A stretch of DNA of 64,000 bases from Bacteroidales bacterium (lineage in GTDB: Bacteria > Bacteroidota > Bacteroidia > Bacteroidales > Lentimicrobiaceae): the NCBI GenBank assembly GCA_016705005.1, contig JADIZB010000009.1:62001-126000 (forward strand), in the 5' to 3' direction. The notes below the pieces were generated by a model that worked only from the letters and a program-made list of their open reading frames with translations, made no database searches and had not been told where the DNA came from. Of this stretch, positions 26,985-35,441 are shown piece after piece. Position numbers and translations under genes: made by a program. Position 1 is the first letter of the stretch, and each line of letters starts with the position of its first letter.

Positions 26985-27180
26985 AAGATTAAGGAGTTCG
27001 GGCAAAGATATAAAAGGTTCAATATCTGATGTCATATGTCAGAGATCAATTTCCCAATCCTGCCCAAGGTTATTTGACGATGATAGATTACCAGACATCC
27101 CATTCAGGACGAAAGATCTGTGGTAACCAGGCACCACCCGGTATCCTTAAAATTACACTCAATTAGCAGATTGTCAATGA

Positions 27181-28104
27181 CTACTTCATTTGCAAATCCC
27201 TGAGCAGCATTTTAACTGCCTCTTCAGGTGTAAGTGGCTGATAACCGAAACGGGTGTTGAATTTGCTGCTGTTAAAGAAATAATCCCTGTCGTATTGATA
27301 CGCCATTTCCTTTAATTCCTTCATCACCGGAATAAAAAGTCCGAGCAATCCAAGCATCCAATCGGGCAGTGCAGTGATTCCGGGTTTAACGTTCATTTCT
27401 TTGGCGAAAAGATTGATCCAGTCTTTTCCGGTAAGCCTTTCGGAGGAAGTCGGCAGGTGCCACACTTCGCCGTAGGCATCAGGCGTATTGCCAAGCATTG
27501 CCGTACCCCTGGCTGCATCCAGGGTATGCGTAAAACTGTGTATTTTATCCGTCCTTGAAAACCAGTTGGCTTTTTTGCCCTTCAGGAAGTTCTTATATAC
27601 TACTTCAACGAGGGTACTATTGGTGGTGCCGATAAAGTCTGCTGAACGGGCAATCAGTGCTTTAAGCCGGCCCGATTCCATTTCCTTTTTCAACATGGCT
27701 TCAATCCCTGCCCTGACTTCCCCCTTTTTACTGGTAGGCCTGATGGGAGTGGCCTCGGTCATATTGCCCATGTAATCGCGGTCGTACATATAAACATTAT
27801 CAAAGAAAACCAGCCTGGCATTGTGCCTCTTACAGCTGTCCGTAACATTCCGCATGATGACCGGCCATTGGGCCTGCCAGACCTTAATATTGTATTCCAG
27901 ACCAACTGTCAGGTAGACGATTTCAGATCCGGCCACAGCGAGGTCGACCTGTTCAGGATTGGTCAGATCGGCCTTCATTAGCTGATCCGATGGATTCACA
28001 GCTTTGGGATTACGACTGACCAGACGTATTTCGCTGGTATATGATTTGAGTTCGGAGGCGAGGCTTTTGCCCACTGCACCACCGGCACCAAGGATTGTTT
28101 GCAT
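27181..28104 (-). CDS. NAD(P)-dependent epimerase/dehydratase-like SDR protein
   Basis: 307 residues. Extended short-chain dehydrogenase fold: it starts with the dinucleotide motif 'TILGAGGAVGKSLASEL', then 'EIRLVSRNPKAV', 'DLTNPEQVDLAVAGSEIVYLTVGLEY' and 'ARLVFFDNVYMYDRD'. The Tyr of the usual YxxxK is replaced around 'TSKKGEVRAGIEAML', where no YxxxK is seen, so it may be a non-classical, NmrA-like or isoflavone-reductase-like member. The substrate cannot be inferred. It appears to be transcribed alone; 80 bp separate its start from the end of the next plus region. Confidence 0.82.
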   Translation of the reverse strand: MQTILGAGGAVGKSLASELKSYTSEIRLVSRNPKAVNPSDQLMKADLTNPEQVDLAVAGSEIVYLTVGLEYNIKVWQAQWPVIMRNVTDSCKRHNARLVFFDNVYMYDRDYMGNMTEATPIRPTSKKGEVRAGIEAMLKKEMESGRLKALIARSADFIGTTNSTLVEVVYKNFLKGKKANWFSRTDKIHSFTHTLDAARGTAMLGNTPDAYGEVWHLPTSSERLTGKDWINLFAKEMNVKPGITALPDWMLGLLGLFIPVMKELKEMAYQYDRDYFFNSSKFNTRFGYQPLTPEEAVKMLLRDLQMK

Positions 28105-28306
28105 TATTGAATGATTTTAATTAATAAACAACCTGTTTCCATTCAGGTTTTCAAATGTTCAAAAGAGCTTTGATATTGCCTGAAGATGCAAAATTGCAAC
28201 CACTCCTGCTGAATAACAATTGAAAAATGGCAAACATACGATTTAAGGGGATGAACAGATGAAAAAACCGGATAAGTGGTGAATACGCTCTACTTACCAT
28301 GAAAAC

Positions 28307-28339
28307 GAAAAAAAGAGACTGCCTTGTTCAGACAGTCTC
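28307..28339 (-). terminator. Rho-independent terminator of the metallopeptidase gene
   Basis: On the minus strand GAGACTG / CAGTCTC forms a stem (28315-28339) followed by a run of seven T (28308-28314). It lies 22 bp beyond the stop codon at 28362. Confidence 0.85.
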
Positions 28340-28361
28340 ATGGATTCTTCCTGCAACTTCT

Positions 28362-30413
28362 CTATTTCAGCGCTTTCAGTGCCTCAGTCGCAGCATTCAG
28401 GGTTGGTTCAATGGAGATCTCCCTGCCCACAGCACCTTTCATCCATTGCTGGGGAATCAGGCGGCCCTGGGTGTACATTCTGTCAAATTCCGCGGCCAGC
28501 GGTTTTCCCTTCACCTGCTGTTCAACCTGGAACTCAATCAGGTGACCCATCGGATAATTGGAAAGGTAGAGGGGATTGTCGATCATATGTGAATAGATGG
28601 CCAGAATAGGTTCATCCTTTCCACCCATGATACCTGCATAATATTTATTCCAAACCTCTTTGGCTGCTGAAATCACAGCTTCTTTCAGCTGGGCCGGGGT
28701 AGCTTCAGGATTTTCGTACATCCATTTCCACACTTTCATGTCGACCAGTGAGACACCCATGATTTCGTAACATGACCAGAAGTTATCGAGCGCCATCATG
28801 TAATCCTTGTTGGGATCTGCATTGGGCATACCCAACAGTTCAAGATCTCGTTTCTGGAAAAGGAAAGCTACAGCTTCGGTAAATGAAGTATTGGGAACAC
28901 CCTGAAGCATAAAGTAATCCACATCGTTCATGGTCACTGTCTGCTCAACATTGTGCCCGAATTCATGAACAGCAATGTTATACCCTTTGTAATCCATCCC
29001 TTTTTCGTTGATGCGGGTACGAAGGTGGGCAAAGTCGTTGCGCATCTCGGCACCCCAGGCATGACCGGAACCCCTGGCAGGATCAACTTTAATCAGGGAA
29101 GTGATGGCGGCAGCCTTTTCCTTTGTCCAGCCAAGCTTAACCAGGATATTTGAAAGATCAGCCTCAAAGGCTTTGGGATCGGGATATTTTTTCGAAGTAA
29201 TCGCTGTAAGTTGTTCCTCAGGAACGCCTCCGCGCGATTTAAACCCATTGTACCAGATATCAAAAGGTTCGAGTGGACGTCCAAGCTGCTGGCTGATATA
29301 GGCTGCAACTTCCTTCACCTTTGGTGATGATACAAATTCGGTAAACAGGCGCTCAACATCCTCCTGAGGAATTTCCATGCCACCTTCAAATGCGCGTTGG
29401 ATAAATGTGGGTAAATTGGGACTGTATGCATCAACGGATTTCATGACATGAAAATTCCCGAGCAGGACTTCGTAGCGCTTGTCGGGTTCCGGTGTGGCAG
29501 ATACTTCCTTTCCATCTTTATAAATCTTGTTATCAACCGGATTCCAGGCATATTCATCCTTGTTGATGACCTGCTGAGGAATGCTCTGGTCAATGATGTG
29601 CTTCATCACACTGTATATCATGCGCTGCTTCTCGATTCCTTTTTCTCCGGTATAGTTCGATTTCAGTTCGTCGCGCAGACCCCAGTGGGTGATCAGTTTC
29701 ATATCTGCCGGGAAAGGAAACTGGCCGTCAGCTGTCATCAATTTGCCCATATAAATATTATAGTCCGAAATATAGGCATCCGCTTCTGTCAATGTCTGTG
29801 ATACCCTGAGATTGATATCTGCCGGAATCCTGGACGTAAAAAGATCACCCATCCTTGCATAGGCCCATTCCAGTCTGCTCCAGGTTTCACCTTTTTCTGT
29901 TTTCTCTTTCAGCGAATAATACGGGAAATTCAGAACAGTAAGAAAGGCTATCTTATTGTTAAAGAAATCATCATCAAGATGAGCTGAAGCATCGTAACTG
30001 CCGAACATCATATCCACAGGTTCAATTTCGGGGCCGGTAATCTGAATTGGTTCCTTCAGCAACAAGTCCATTTTATTAAAATAACCCCTGAAAATTTCAA
30101 AATTACGTTCAAGTTTACTGTAAAGTGTCTTTAATGCTGAATCCCGGGCGACAAAATTCTCTTTACAGAATTTCTCAAAGTCTGCCGCAGTGCCATCACT
30201 TTCGCGCCAGAGGGCAGCTACCTGGCCAACACCCCTTTCGATACGGAATCTGGCAGACTCTCCGAGAGAATCAGTCAGCGCTTTGGTTACTTTTTCCACG
30301 GTCGGATTTTCGATGAATGATTTAACGGTTTCAGTGGCAGCCGGTTGTTTTTTACCGCAGCCACCAACAGCAATCAGAGTTGCCATTGTCATGATAATGA
30401 TCGATTTACGCAT
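28362..30413 (-). CDS. Zinc-metallopeptidase lipoprotein (HExxH gluzincin-like)
   Basis: 683 residues. The lipobox 'TLIAVGGC' anchors it at about Cys 19. The zinc motif HEFGH ('NIAVHEFGHNVEQT', about residue 478) and a downstream Glu in 'NTSFTEAVAFLF' give the HExxH...E ligand set of gluzincins. The 'GRGSGHAWG'-like region just before ('PARGSGHAWGAEM') and the largely helical build recall M3/M2-type oligopeptidases, but I cannot assign a MEROPS family. It is probably in the periplasm or on the outer membrane, cutting peptides. It has its own terminator downstream. The unusual combination of a large helical peptidase with a lipoprotein signal is typical of Bacteroidota. Confidence 0.83.
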   Translation of the reverse strand: MRKSIIIMTMATLIAVGGCGKKQPAATETVKSFIENPTVEKVTKALTDSLGESARFRIERGVGQVAALWRESDGTAADFEKFCKENFVARDSALKTLYSKLERNFEIFRGYFNKMDLLLKEPIQITGPEIEPVDMMFGSYDASAHLDDDFFNNKIAFLTVLNFPYYSLKEKTEKGETWSRLEWAYARMGDLFTSRIPADINLRVSQTLTEADAYISDYNIYMGKLMTADGQFPFPADMKLITHWGLRDELKSNYTGEKGIEKQRMIYSVMKHIIDQSIPQQVINKDEYAWNPVDNKIYKDGKEVSATPEPDKRYEVLLGNFHVMKSVDAYSPNLPTFIQRAFEGGMEIPQEDVERLFTEFVSSPKVKEVAAYISQQLGRPLEPFDIWYNGFKSRGGVPEEQLTAITSKKYPDPKAFEADLSNILVKLGWTKEKAAAITSLIKVDPARGSGHAWGAEMRNDFAHLRTRINEKGMDYKGYNIAVHEFGHNVEQTVTMNDVDYFMLQGVPNTSFTEAVAFLFQKRDLELLGMPNADPNKDYMMALDNFWSCYEIMGVSLVDMKVWKWMYENPEATPAQLKEAVISAAKEVWNKYYAGIMGGKDEPILAIYSHMIDNPLYLSNYPMGHLIEFQVEQQVKGKPLAAEFDRMYTQGRLIPQQWMKGAVGREISIEPTLNAATEALKALK

Positions 30414-30564
30414 GATACTTTAGGTTTAAAAGTGATACAAATGTATGGTAAAAAAGGAAGAATGGTATAATGGCGTGATGGATTGTTATCAAATGAGGAA
30501 AAAATCCTTTAACCCTGAAAAATCAGGCTCAGACCCGATTGCTAAAGATTTGAAATATTGGGAC

Positions 30565-30593
30565 TTTGTTACTTTGGAACTTCCTTATCTTTG
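30565..30593 (+). promoter_or_regulatory. Promoter of menG/ubiE
   Basis: TTTG (30565-30568), a 17-bp spacer and TATCTTTG (30586-30593) match the full Bacteroidota sigma consensus. Start of transcription would be about 30600, so the mRNA is nearly leaderless. It decides the ATG at 30602 over an upstream in-frame start at 30566. Confidence 0.65.
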
Positions 30594-30601
30594 CAAGTCC
30601 T

Positions 30602-31336
30602 ATGAAAAACAAGACCATGTTCCGCGACGAAACGGGCTTCCGCCCCACCCAGAAAATATTCACCGATGTACCACCCAAATACGATATACTTAACCGCATT
30701 CTTACCCTGAATATGGATGAAGGCTGGCGCAGAAAAACAGCCGCCCGGGTGCTGGAGAAGAACCCTTCGCGCATCCTGGACCTATGCTGCGGAACGGCCG
30801 ATCTTACCATGCACATTGCCCGGAGCGCTGAAGCTTCAGCCGAGATCTACGGACTCGATTTTAGTCATACCATGCTTGAACGGGCCAGTGAAAAGGTGGC
30901 TGTTTTCGGGGAAGGAAGGGTCAGACTCGTACAAGGCGATGCAGGCAATATGCCTTTTGAGGACAATTTCTTCGATGCCATTGGAATCTCGTTCGGATTC
31001 CGGAATCTCACCTTTGAAAATCCGGATGCCCAACTCCACATCAGTGAAATCTTCAGAGTCCTGAAACCCGGCGGAAGGTTTGTGATTGTTGAAACCAGCC
31101 AGCCATCGAACAGTTTCATCCGTTGGGGCTATCACCAATACATGAACTACTTTACCGCACCGGTGGGCGGTCTGATTTCGGGCAACCGTCCTGCGTATGA
31201 TTACCTGGCCTACTCCGGTAACAATTACTGGTCGATTCCTGAATTGTCAGAAATCCTTGTGAAGGCAGGATTTGCAAAAGCTACCGGCACCCCTTTGCTC
31301 ATGGGAGTGTCGGCAATTATGGTTGCAGAAAAATAA
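30602..31336 (+). CDS. ubiE: Demethylmenaquinone methyltransferase
   Basis: 244 residues. It transfers a methyl group from SAM to demethylmenaquinone, the last step of menaquinone synthesis (menG role). SAM motif I 'ILDLCCGTADLTMHI', motif II 'GDAGNMPFEDNFFDAIGISFGFRN' (shown in part) and 'FRVLKPGGRFVIVETSQP' are the family signatures, and 'YDILNRILTLNMDEGWRRK' is the typical UbiE opening. The start is set by a good promoter only 8 bp upstream. It stands alone among menaquinone genes. Confidence 0.96.
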   Translation: MKNKTMFRDETGFRPTQKIFTDVPPKYDILNRILTLNMDEGWRRKTAARVLEKNPSRILDLCCGTADLTMHIARSAEASAEIYGLDFSHTMLERASEKVAVFGEGRVRLVQGDAGNMPFEDNFFDAIGISFGFRNLTFENPDAQLHISEIFRVLKPGGRFVIVETSQPSNSFIRWGYHQYMNYFTAPVGGLISGNRPAYDYLAYSGNNYWSIPELSEILVKAGFAKATGTPLLMGVSAIMVAEK

Positions 31337-31391
31337 GCGCTGACGGAAACTGAACCGGAACTACCGGAAACATCCAGGCCGGATAAAAGTA

Positions 31392-32078
31392 TTAAACCAT
31401 TTTCCTTTCTGAAACCAGGTTCATGATCATCCCGACCATTTCATTGTGGGTCACCGTGCTGCAATTAAAGGTGAGATCAAAAAGTTGTTCGATGGGTTCA
31501 GCCCACTTCACATAATCCCTGAAAATCTTATACCGTTTGTGGTCGATCTCGGTAAGTTGTTTGAAGGCTTCTTCCCTTTTCAGGTTGTGACGCTGCATCA
31601 GGGAATTTAACCGCCATTCAATGGGAGCAATCAGGTGAATGTGAATAGCCGGAACCAATCCATGGGTAATGGCAGCCCCTCCCCGCCCGACGATGATGAC
31701 CTGGCCACTCTGTGCGGCATTGGATACGACCGATGCGACAGTCTGACGGATTTTCCGATCACTTTTGTAGTATTTTGATGACAGTGCGCTCATTATTTCA
31801 TCAAACTGAGTCCTGTCGATGGCACCAGAGATATTATTGATGATTTCAGGATCCATATTCAGCTCCCTTGCTGCATCAAAAATTATCTCCTTATTCATGA
31901 TCCGCCAGGATTTCCCATTGATATCCAGCTCCTTTTTCAGCATTTCTGCCAGCAAATTCGCCTGGCATCCGAATTCTCTTGAAATTGTAATAAAAGGTTG
32001 GGTCCCCCCGGGTCTGGTAATCCCGGTTTGTTTTCTGTCAAAACTCTCAGCCATTAATTTAAGCAACAGGTTTTCCAT
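31392..32078 (-). CDS. Cytidylate kinase-like protein
   Basis: 228 residues from the ATG at 32078. 'FITISREFGCQANLLAEML' is the hallmark of the cytidylate-kinase-like family, in which the P-loop is replaced by SREFG. 'VIIVGRGGAAI' and 'AIHIHLIAPIEWRLNSLMQR' follow as in that family. It probably phosphorylates a nucleotide, but this branch is not the classical Cmk and its substrate is not established. The frame continues upstream through a Phe-rich stretch that overlaps the pgi terminator, so the longer start is unlikely. It lies downstream of pgi. Confidence 0.85.
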   Translation of the reverse strand: MENLLLKLMAESFDRKQTGITRPGGTQPFITISREFGCQANLLAEMLKKELDINGKSWRIMNKEIIFDAARELNMDPEIINNISGAIDRTQFDEIMSALSSKYYKSDRKIRQTVASVVSNAAQSGQVIIVGRGGAAITHGLVPAIHIHLIAPIEWRLNSLMQRHNLKREEAFKQLTEIDHKRYKIFRDYVKWAEPIEQLFDLTFNCSTVTHNEMVGMIMNLVSERKMV

Positions 32079-32142
32079 GGTTTTCTTTTTTAATGACAGG
32101 TTAAATATAAGAAATTTTGCATAGAAATCAAAATTATAAAAC

Positions 32143-32185
32143 AAAATAAAAAACAAAATCCTGTTCGGCAAAAGCAAACAGGATT
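32143..32185 (-). terminator. Terminator downstream of pgi
   Basis: Minus-strand AATCCTGTT / AACAGGATT (32157-32165 with 32177-32185) forms a 9-bp stem followed by a T-rich tract over 32143-32156, 20 bp past the pgi stop. Confidence 0.75.
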
Positions 32186-32205
32186 TCACTTAATATAATG
32201 AATTA

Positions 32206-33555
32206 CTATATACGGCTTCTCAGGACAGCGGTCTGCTCTTCAAATCCGGGTTTACCAAGCAGGGCGAACATATTTCTTTTATATGCCTCAACACCAGGCT
32301 GGTCGAATGGATTTACATCAAGAATATATCCCGACAATGCACAGGCAAATTCATAAAAATAAAGTAGCTGCCCAAGTGTATTTTCATCCACCCGGGGAAG
32401 GCTGATCACCATGTTGGGCACATTTCCGTCAACATGTGCCAACAGTGTTCCGAGTTCTGCCTGGCGATTGACTTCATGTATCCTTCGCCCGGAAACAAAA
32501 TTCAGCCCGTCGGCATCATCGGCTTCCCTGGGAACGGAAAGCTCCCTCTTAGGTTTTTCAATACTGAGCACGGTTTCAAAAATCACACGCAATCCTTCCT
32601 GCACATACTGTCCCATGGAATGAAGATCGGTCGTAAAACTAACCCCTGCAGGAAAAATCCCCCGGTTCTGTTTTCCTTCACTCTCGCCGTATAGCTGCTT
32701 CCACCATTCGGTGATGTAAATAAGTGAAGGCTGGTAATTAACCATGATTTCAATGGGTTTACCTGCAGCGTAAAGGGCATTACGGGCAGCTGCATATTTA
32801 AATGCAGGATTATCATCGATGGTACGGGCAGAGGTAACGACCTCTTTCATGGCACGCGCTCCCTGCACAAACGCACGGATATCAAATCCTGCAACTGCGA
32901 CAGGCAGCAATCCGACCGGTGTAAGGACAGAGTATCTGCCTCCGACATCATCGGGAACAACATAGGTTTTATATCCTTCACTATCTGCAAGCTTCTTCAA
33001 TGCACCCTTTGAACCATCGGTAATTGCTATAATTCTTTTTCTGGCCTCATCCCGGCCATATTTCTGCTCCAGATGACGTCGTAAAATACGGAAGGCAATG
33101 GCAGGTTCAGTAGTAGTTCCGGACTTCGAGATAACGGTAAGCGCATAATCACGTTTGTCAAGTATATCGATCAGATCAGCCAGGTAATCTTCTGAAATAT
33201 TATTGCCGGCATAAACCACCAATGGGGTCTTTCTGTCGGCTTTACCCTGAAGGCCGGCAAAATTATGCTGAAGGGCTTCAATCACAGCCCTGGCACCCAG
33301 ATATGAACCACCAATACCAATCACAACATAGATGTCAGCTTTTGCCGCAATTTCATGTGCATCCTTTTCGAGAGATGTCAGCATGGCTTCATCAATTTCA
33401 TCGGGAAGGGTAATCCATCCGAGAAAATCATTGCCTTTGCCTGTTTTGTCAAGCAATGAACCCTGATGAAGGACAAGTTGCTTTTCAAATGAATAAATGG
33501 ATTCCTTGCTGACAAACCCTTCCAGTTTATCAATATTTACTTTTAGATCAATCAT
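32206..33555 (-). CDS. pgi: Glucose-6-phosphate isomerase
   Basis: 449 residues, the short bacterial form. It interconverts glucose-6-P and fructose-6-P. Family signatures: 'VVIGIGGSYLGARAVIEAL', 'VISKSGTTTEPAIAFR', 'DDVGGRYSVLTPVGLLP', and the late 'LYFYEFACALSGYILDVNPFDQPGVE' (split here) carrying the catalytic and binding residues. It has its own TATCTTTG box upstream and a terminator downstream, so it is probably monocistronic. Confidence 0.97.
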   Translation of the reverse strand: MIDLKVNIDKLEGFVSKESIYSFEKQLVLHQGSLLDKTGKGNDFLGWITLPDEIDEAMLTSLEKDAHEIAAKADIYVVIGIGGSYLGARAVIEALQHNFAGLQGKADRKTPLVVYAGNNISEDYLADLIDILDKRDYALTVISKSGTTTEPAIAFRILRRHLEQKYGRDEARKRIIAITDGSKGALKKLADSEGYKTYVVPDDVGGRYSVLTPVGLLPVAVAGFDIRAFVQGARAMKEVVTSARTIDDNPAFKYAAARNALYAAGKPIEIMVNYQPSLIYITEWWKQLYGESEGKQNRGIFPAGVSFTTDLHSMGQYVQEGLRVIFETVLSIEKPKRELSVPREADDADGLNFVSGRRIHEVNRQAELGTLLAHVDGNVPNMVISLPRVDENTLGQLLYFYEFACALSGYILDVNPFDQPGVEAYKRNMFALLGKPGFEEQTAVLRSRI

Positions 33556-33589
33556 ATCTGTTTTCTGATTTTGGGTCCGAATTTAACGG

Positions 33590-33597
33590 CAAAGATA
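33590..33597 (-). promoter_or_regulatory. -7 promoter box for pgi
   Basis: Minus-strand TATCTTTG, a perfect TAnnTTTG, 34 bp before the pgi ATG. It lies between the gene and the terminator hairpin at 33620, so that hairpin belongs to a different transcript. Confidence 0.6.
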
Positions 33598-33611
33598 ATG
33601 AACTAACTATA

Positions 33612-33738
33612 AAAAGAATGCAGCCTTGTGGGGAGGCTGCACTCTTCAACACAACAAACCTGTAAAACACTTTACACACACAAAACACATCTTACTGAAA
33701 ACATTCTTTATCGGGCAGCGATCAGCACTATATTTCTG
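33612..33738 (-). ncRNA. Possible small RNA ending at a strong terminator
   Basis: On the minus strand a stem of about 11 bp built on GCAGCCT/AGGCTGC (33620-33640, loop of 7) is followed by ATTCTTTTTATAG: a good intrinsic terminator. No gene ends there; the plus-strand kinase gene begins at 33852. A TAATTTTG box at 33745-33752 could start a transcript near 33738, giving an RNA of about 127 nt with no credible ORF. No -33 element was found. Confidence 0.3.
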
Positions 33739-33838
33739 ATGCAGCAAAATTAAGCCGGCACCGGATGACTGGGTGTTAAGGAACCCTAACAAACGTTAAA
33801 AGTTGTTAATCAGAAACATCAAAATGAGGTCAGGCACT

Positions 33839-33846
33839 TACCTTTG
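33839..33846 (+). promoter_or_regulatory. -7 promoter box for the histidine kinase
   Basis: TACCTTTG fits TAnnTTTG and ends 5 bp before the ATG at 33852, so the mRNA would be leaderless or nearly so. No -33 TTTG at the usual distance. Confidence 0.5.
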
Positions 33847-33851
33847 CAGGC

Positions 33852-35414
33852 ATGAACCGCCGCCTGATCATATTTATAGCCATTCTTGTCAGTTCTGCCC
33901 TGATTGTTCTTACCGGCATTCAGGCTTACTGGATACGCAGTGCGGTGAAACTCCGTGAAGCCAACTTTCAACGTAGTGTGGCAGATGCAGCCGGCGAACT
34001 GATGATGCGTCTCGAAAAAGCGGAAGTTGCCCGGCAGATAAAGAAAAGCCAGGAATACAACAGCCTGCTTCATACCATCGATTCCCTTGATTATCTTATC
34101 TATCTTGAATCGGAGAAACTTGGCATCAAACCTGATACCACAGGAAACTTCAATTATCAGCGCCAGCAGGAATGGAGCGAGGTATTTGAAGACAATCAGT
34201 GGAAAATGGTCAAAAAATCTGATTCGGCAAAAATGATTTATCCTGGATCGGGGAAAAAAGAAAACAATACCGACAACCTGAGTGATCGGGCCCGGCAGTT
34301 AAACCGTAAGAAAGCGTTCCTGCTCGATCAGATGTTTGACGAAATGTTTAACTCTCCCTTTGTCCCCAACATCGAAAACCGGATCACCAGGGGACAACTC
34401 GACACGCTTCTGCATAAGACCCTGAATGACAAGGGTATTAAAACCGGTTATGAATTCGGTGTATTCAGTGAAGGCCGTAATATCATGGTGATTGAGAAGA
34501 ATCCGGGATTTAACAACGAACTGATGGAGAAAGGCATGTTTTTCCAGTTGTTCCCGGGTAACAATTATTCAGCACCCGACTATCTGCTGATCTGGTTTCC
34601 CGAGCAGACCCGATATCTGCTGGTACAGATGAGCGGAATGCTGATCATTTCAGGCTCCCTCATGCTCATCATCATCATCGCCTTTGTGGTCGTTATGATC
34701 GCCATTATCAGGCAAAAGAAACTGACCGAGATGAAAAATGATTTCATCAACAACATGACACATGAATTCAAAACACCTATTTCAACCGTCTCCCTGGCCT
34801 GTGAAGTGCTGAATGATCCGGAAGTGAGCAAAACCGATGAACTGGTCTATTCCTATATCGATATCATCAGCCAGGAGAACAAACGACTGGGTGTTCTGGC
34901 TGAGAAAATCCTGCAGACAGCCATTCTCGAGAAAGGGCAGCTTATCCTGAGGAAGGAAAACATCGACCTTCATTCGGTCATTTCGGATGTTATCAGGAAA
35001 ATAGCCATCCAGGTGGAAATCAGGGACGGTAACATCACAACAGAATTCAGGGCAACTAAACCCGAAATTCTGGCCGATAAGGTTCATATAACCAATGTGA
35101 TCAACAACCTGCTCGACAATGCCAATAAGTACACCCCGAAAAAACCGGCCATTGTGGTTGCCACAGAGGATCAGGGGAATGGACTGCTGATCAGCATTAC
35201 CGATAACGGAACCGGAATCAGCAAGAACAATCAGAAAAAAATCTTTGATAAACTTTACAGGGTCCCAACCGGGGATGTGCACAATGTTAAAGGCTTTGGC
35301 CTGGGTCTCAGCTACGTGAAATTTATAGCTGAAAAGCATGGCGGACAGGTAAGTGTTGAGAGTGAGCCCGGGAAGGGTTCTACTTTCAGGGTGTGGTTGC
35401 CTTCGGGGTTGTAA
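33852..35414 (+). CDS. Sensor histidine kinase
   Basis: 520 residues. One membrane span at the N-terminus (about residues 5-27), a periplasmic sensor part of about 225 residues, a second span ('MLIISGSLMLIIIIAFVVVM', about 258-280), then HisKA ('FINNMTHEFKTPISTVSL', His about residue 305) and an HATPase domain with N box 'VINNLLDNANKYTP', G1 'ITDNGTGISK' and G2 'GFGLGLSYVK'. It is an ordinary class-I sensor kinase; its signal is unknown. Its likely partner, an OmpR-type regulator, follows on the same strand but only after 1.5 kb of repeats. Confidence 0.95.
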   Translation: MNRRLIIFIAILVSSALIVLTGIQAYWIRSAVKLREANFQRSVADAAGELMMRLEKAEVARQIKKSQEYNSLLHTIDSLDYLIYLESEKLGIKPDTTGNFNYQRQQEWSEVFEDNQWKMVKKSDSAKMIYPGSGKKENNTDNLSDRARQLNRKKAFLLDQMFDEMFNSPFVPNIENRITRGQLDTLLHKTLNDKGIKTGYEFGVFSEGRNIMVIEKNPGFNNELMEKGMFFQLFPGNNYSAPDYLLIWFPEQTRYLLVQMSGMLIISGSLMLIIIIAFVVVMIAIIRQKKLTEMKNDFINNMTHEFKTPISTVSLACEVLNDPEVSKTDELVYSYIDIISQENKRLGVLAEKILQTAILEKGQLILRKENIDLHSVISDVIRKIAIQVEIRDGNITTEFRATKPEILADKVHITNVINNLLDNANKYTPKKPAIVVATEDQGNGLLISITDNGTGISKNNQKKIFDKLYRVPTGDVHNVKGFGLGLSYVKFIAEKHGGQVSVESEPGKGSTFRVWLPSGL

Positions 35415-35441
35415 GTTATTCGAAGAGCAGGTTTGACGTTT

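Noticed and set aside
30445..30693. Short plus-strand reading frame of 82 codons before menG
   Set aside because: It overlaps the menG promoter and the beginning of menG in another frame; composition is not protein-like.
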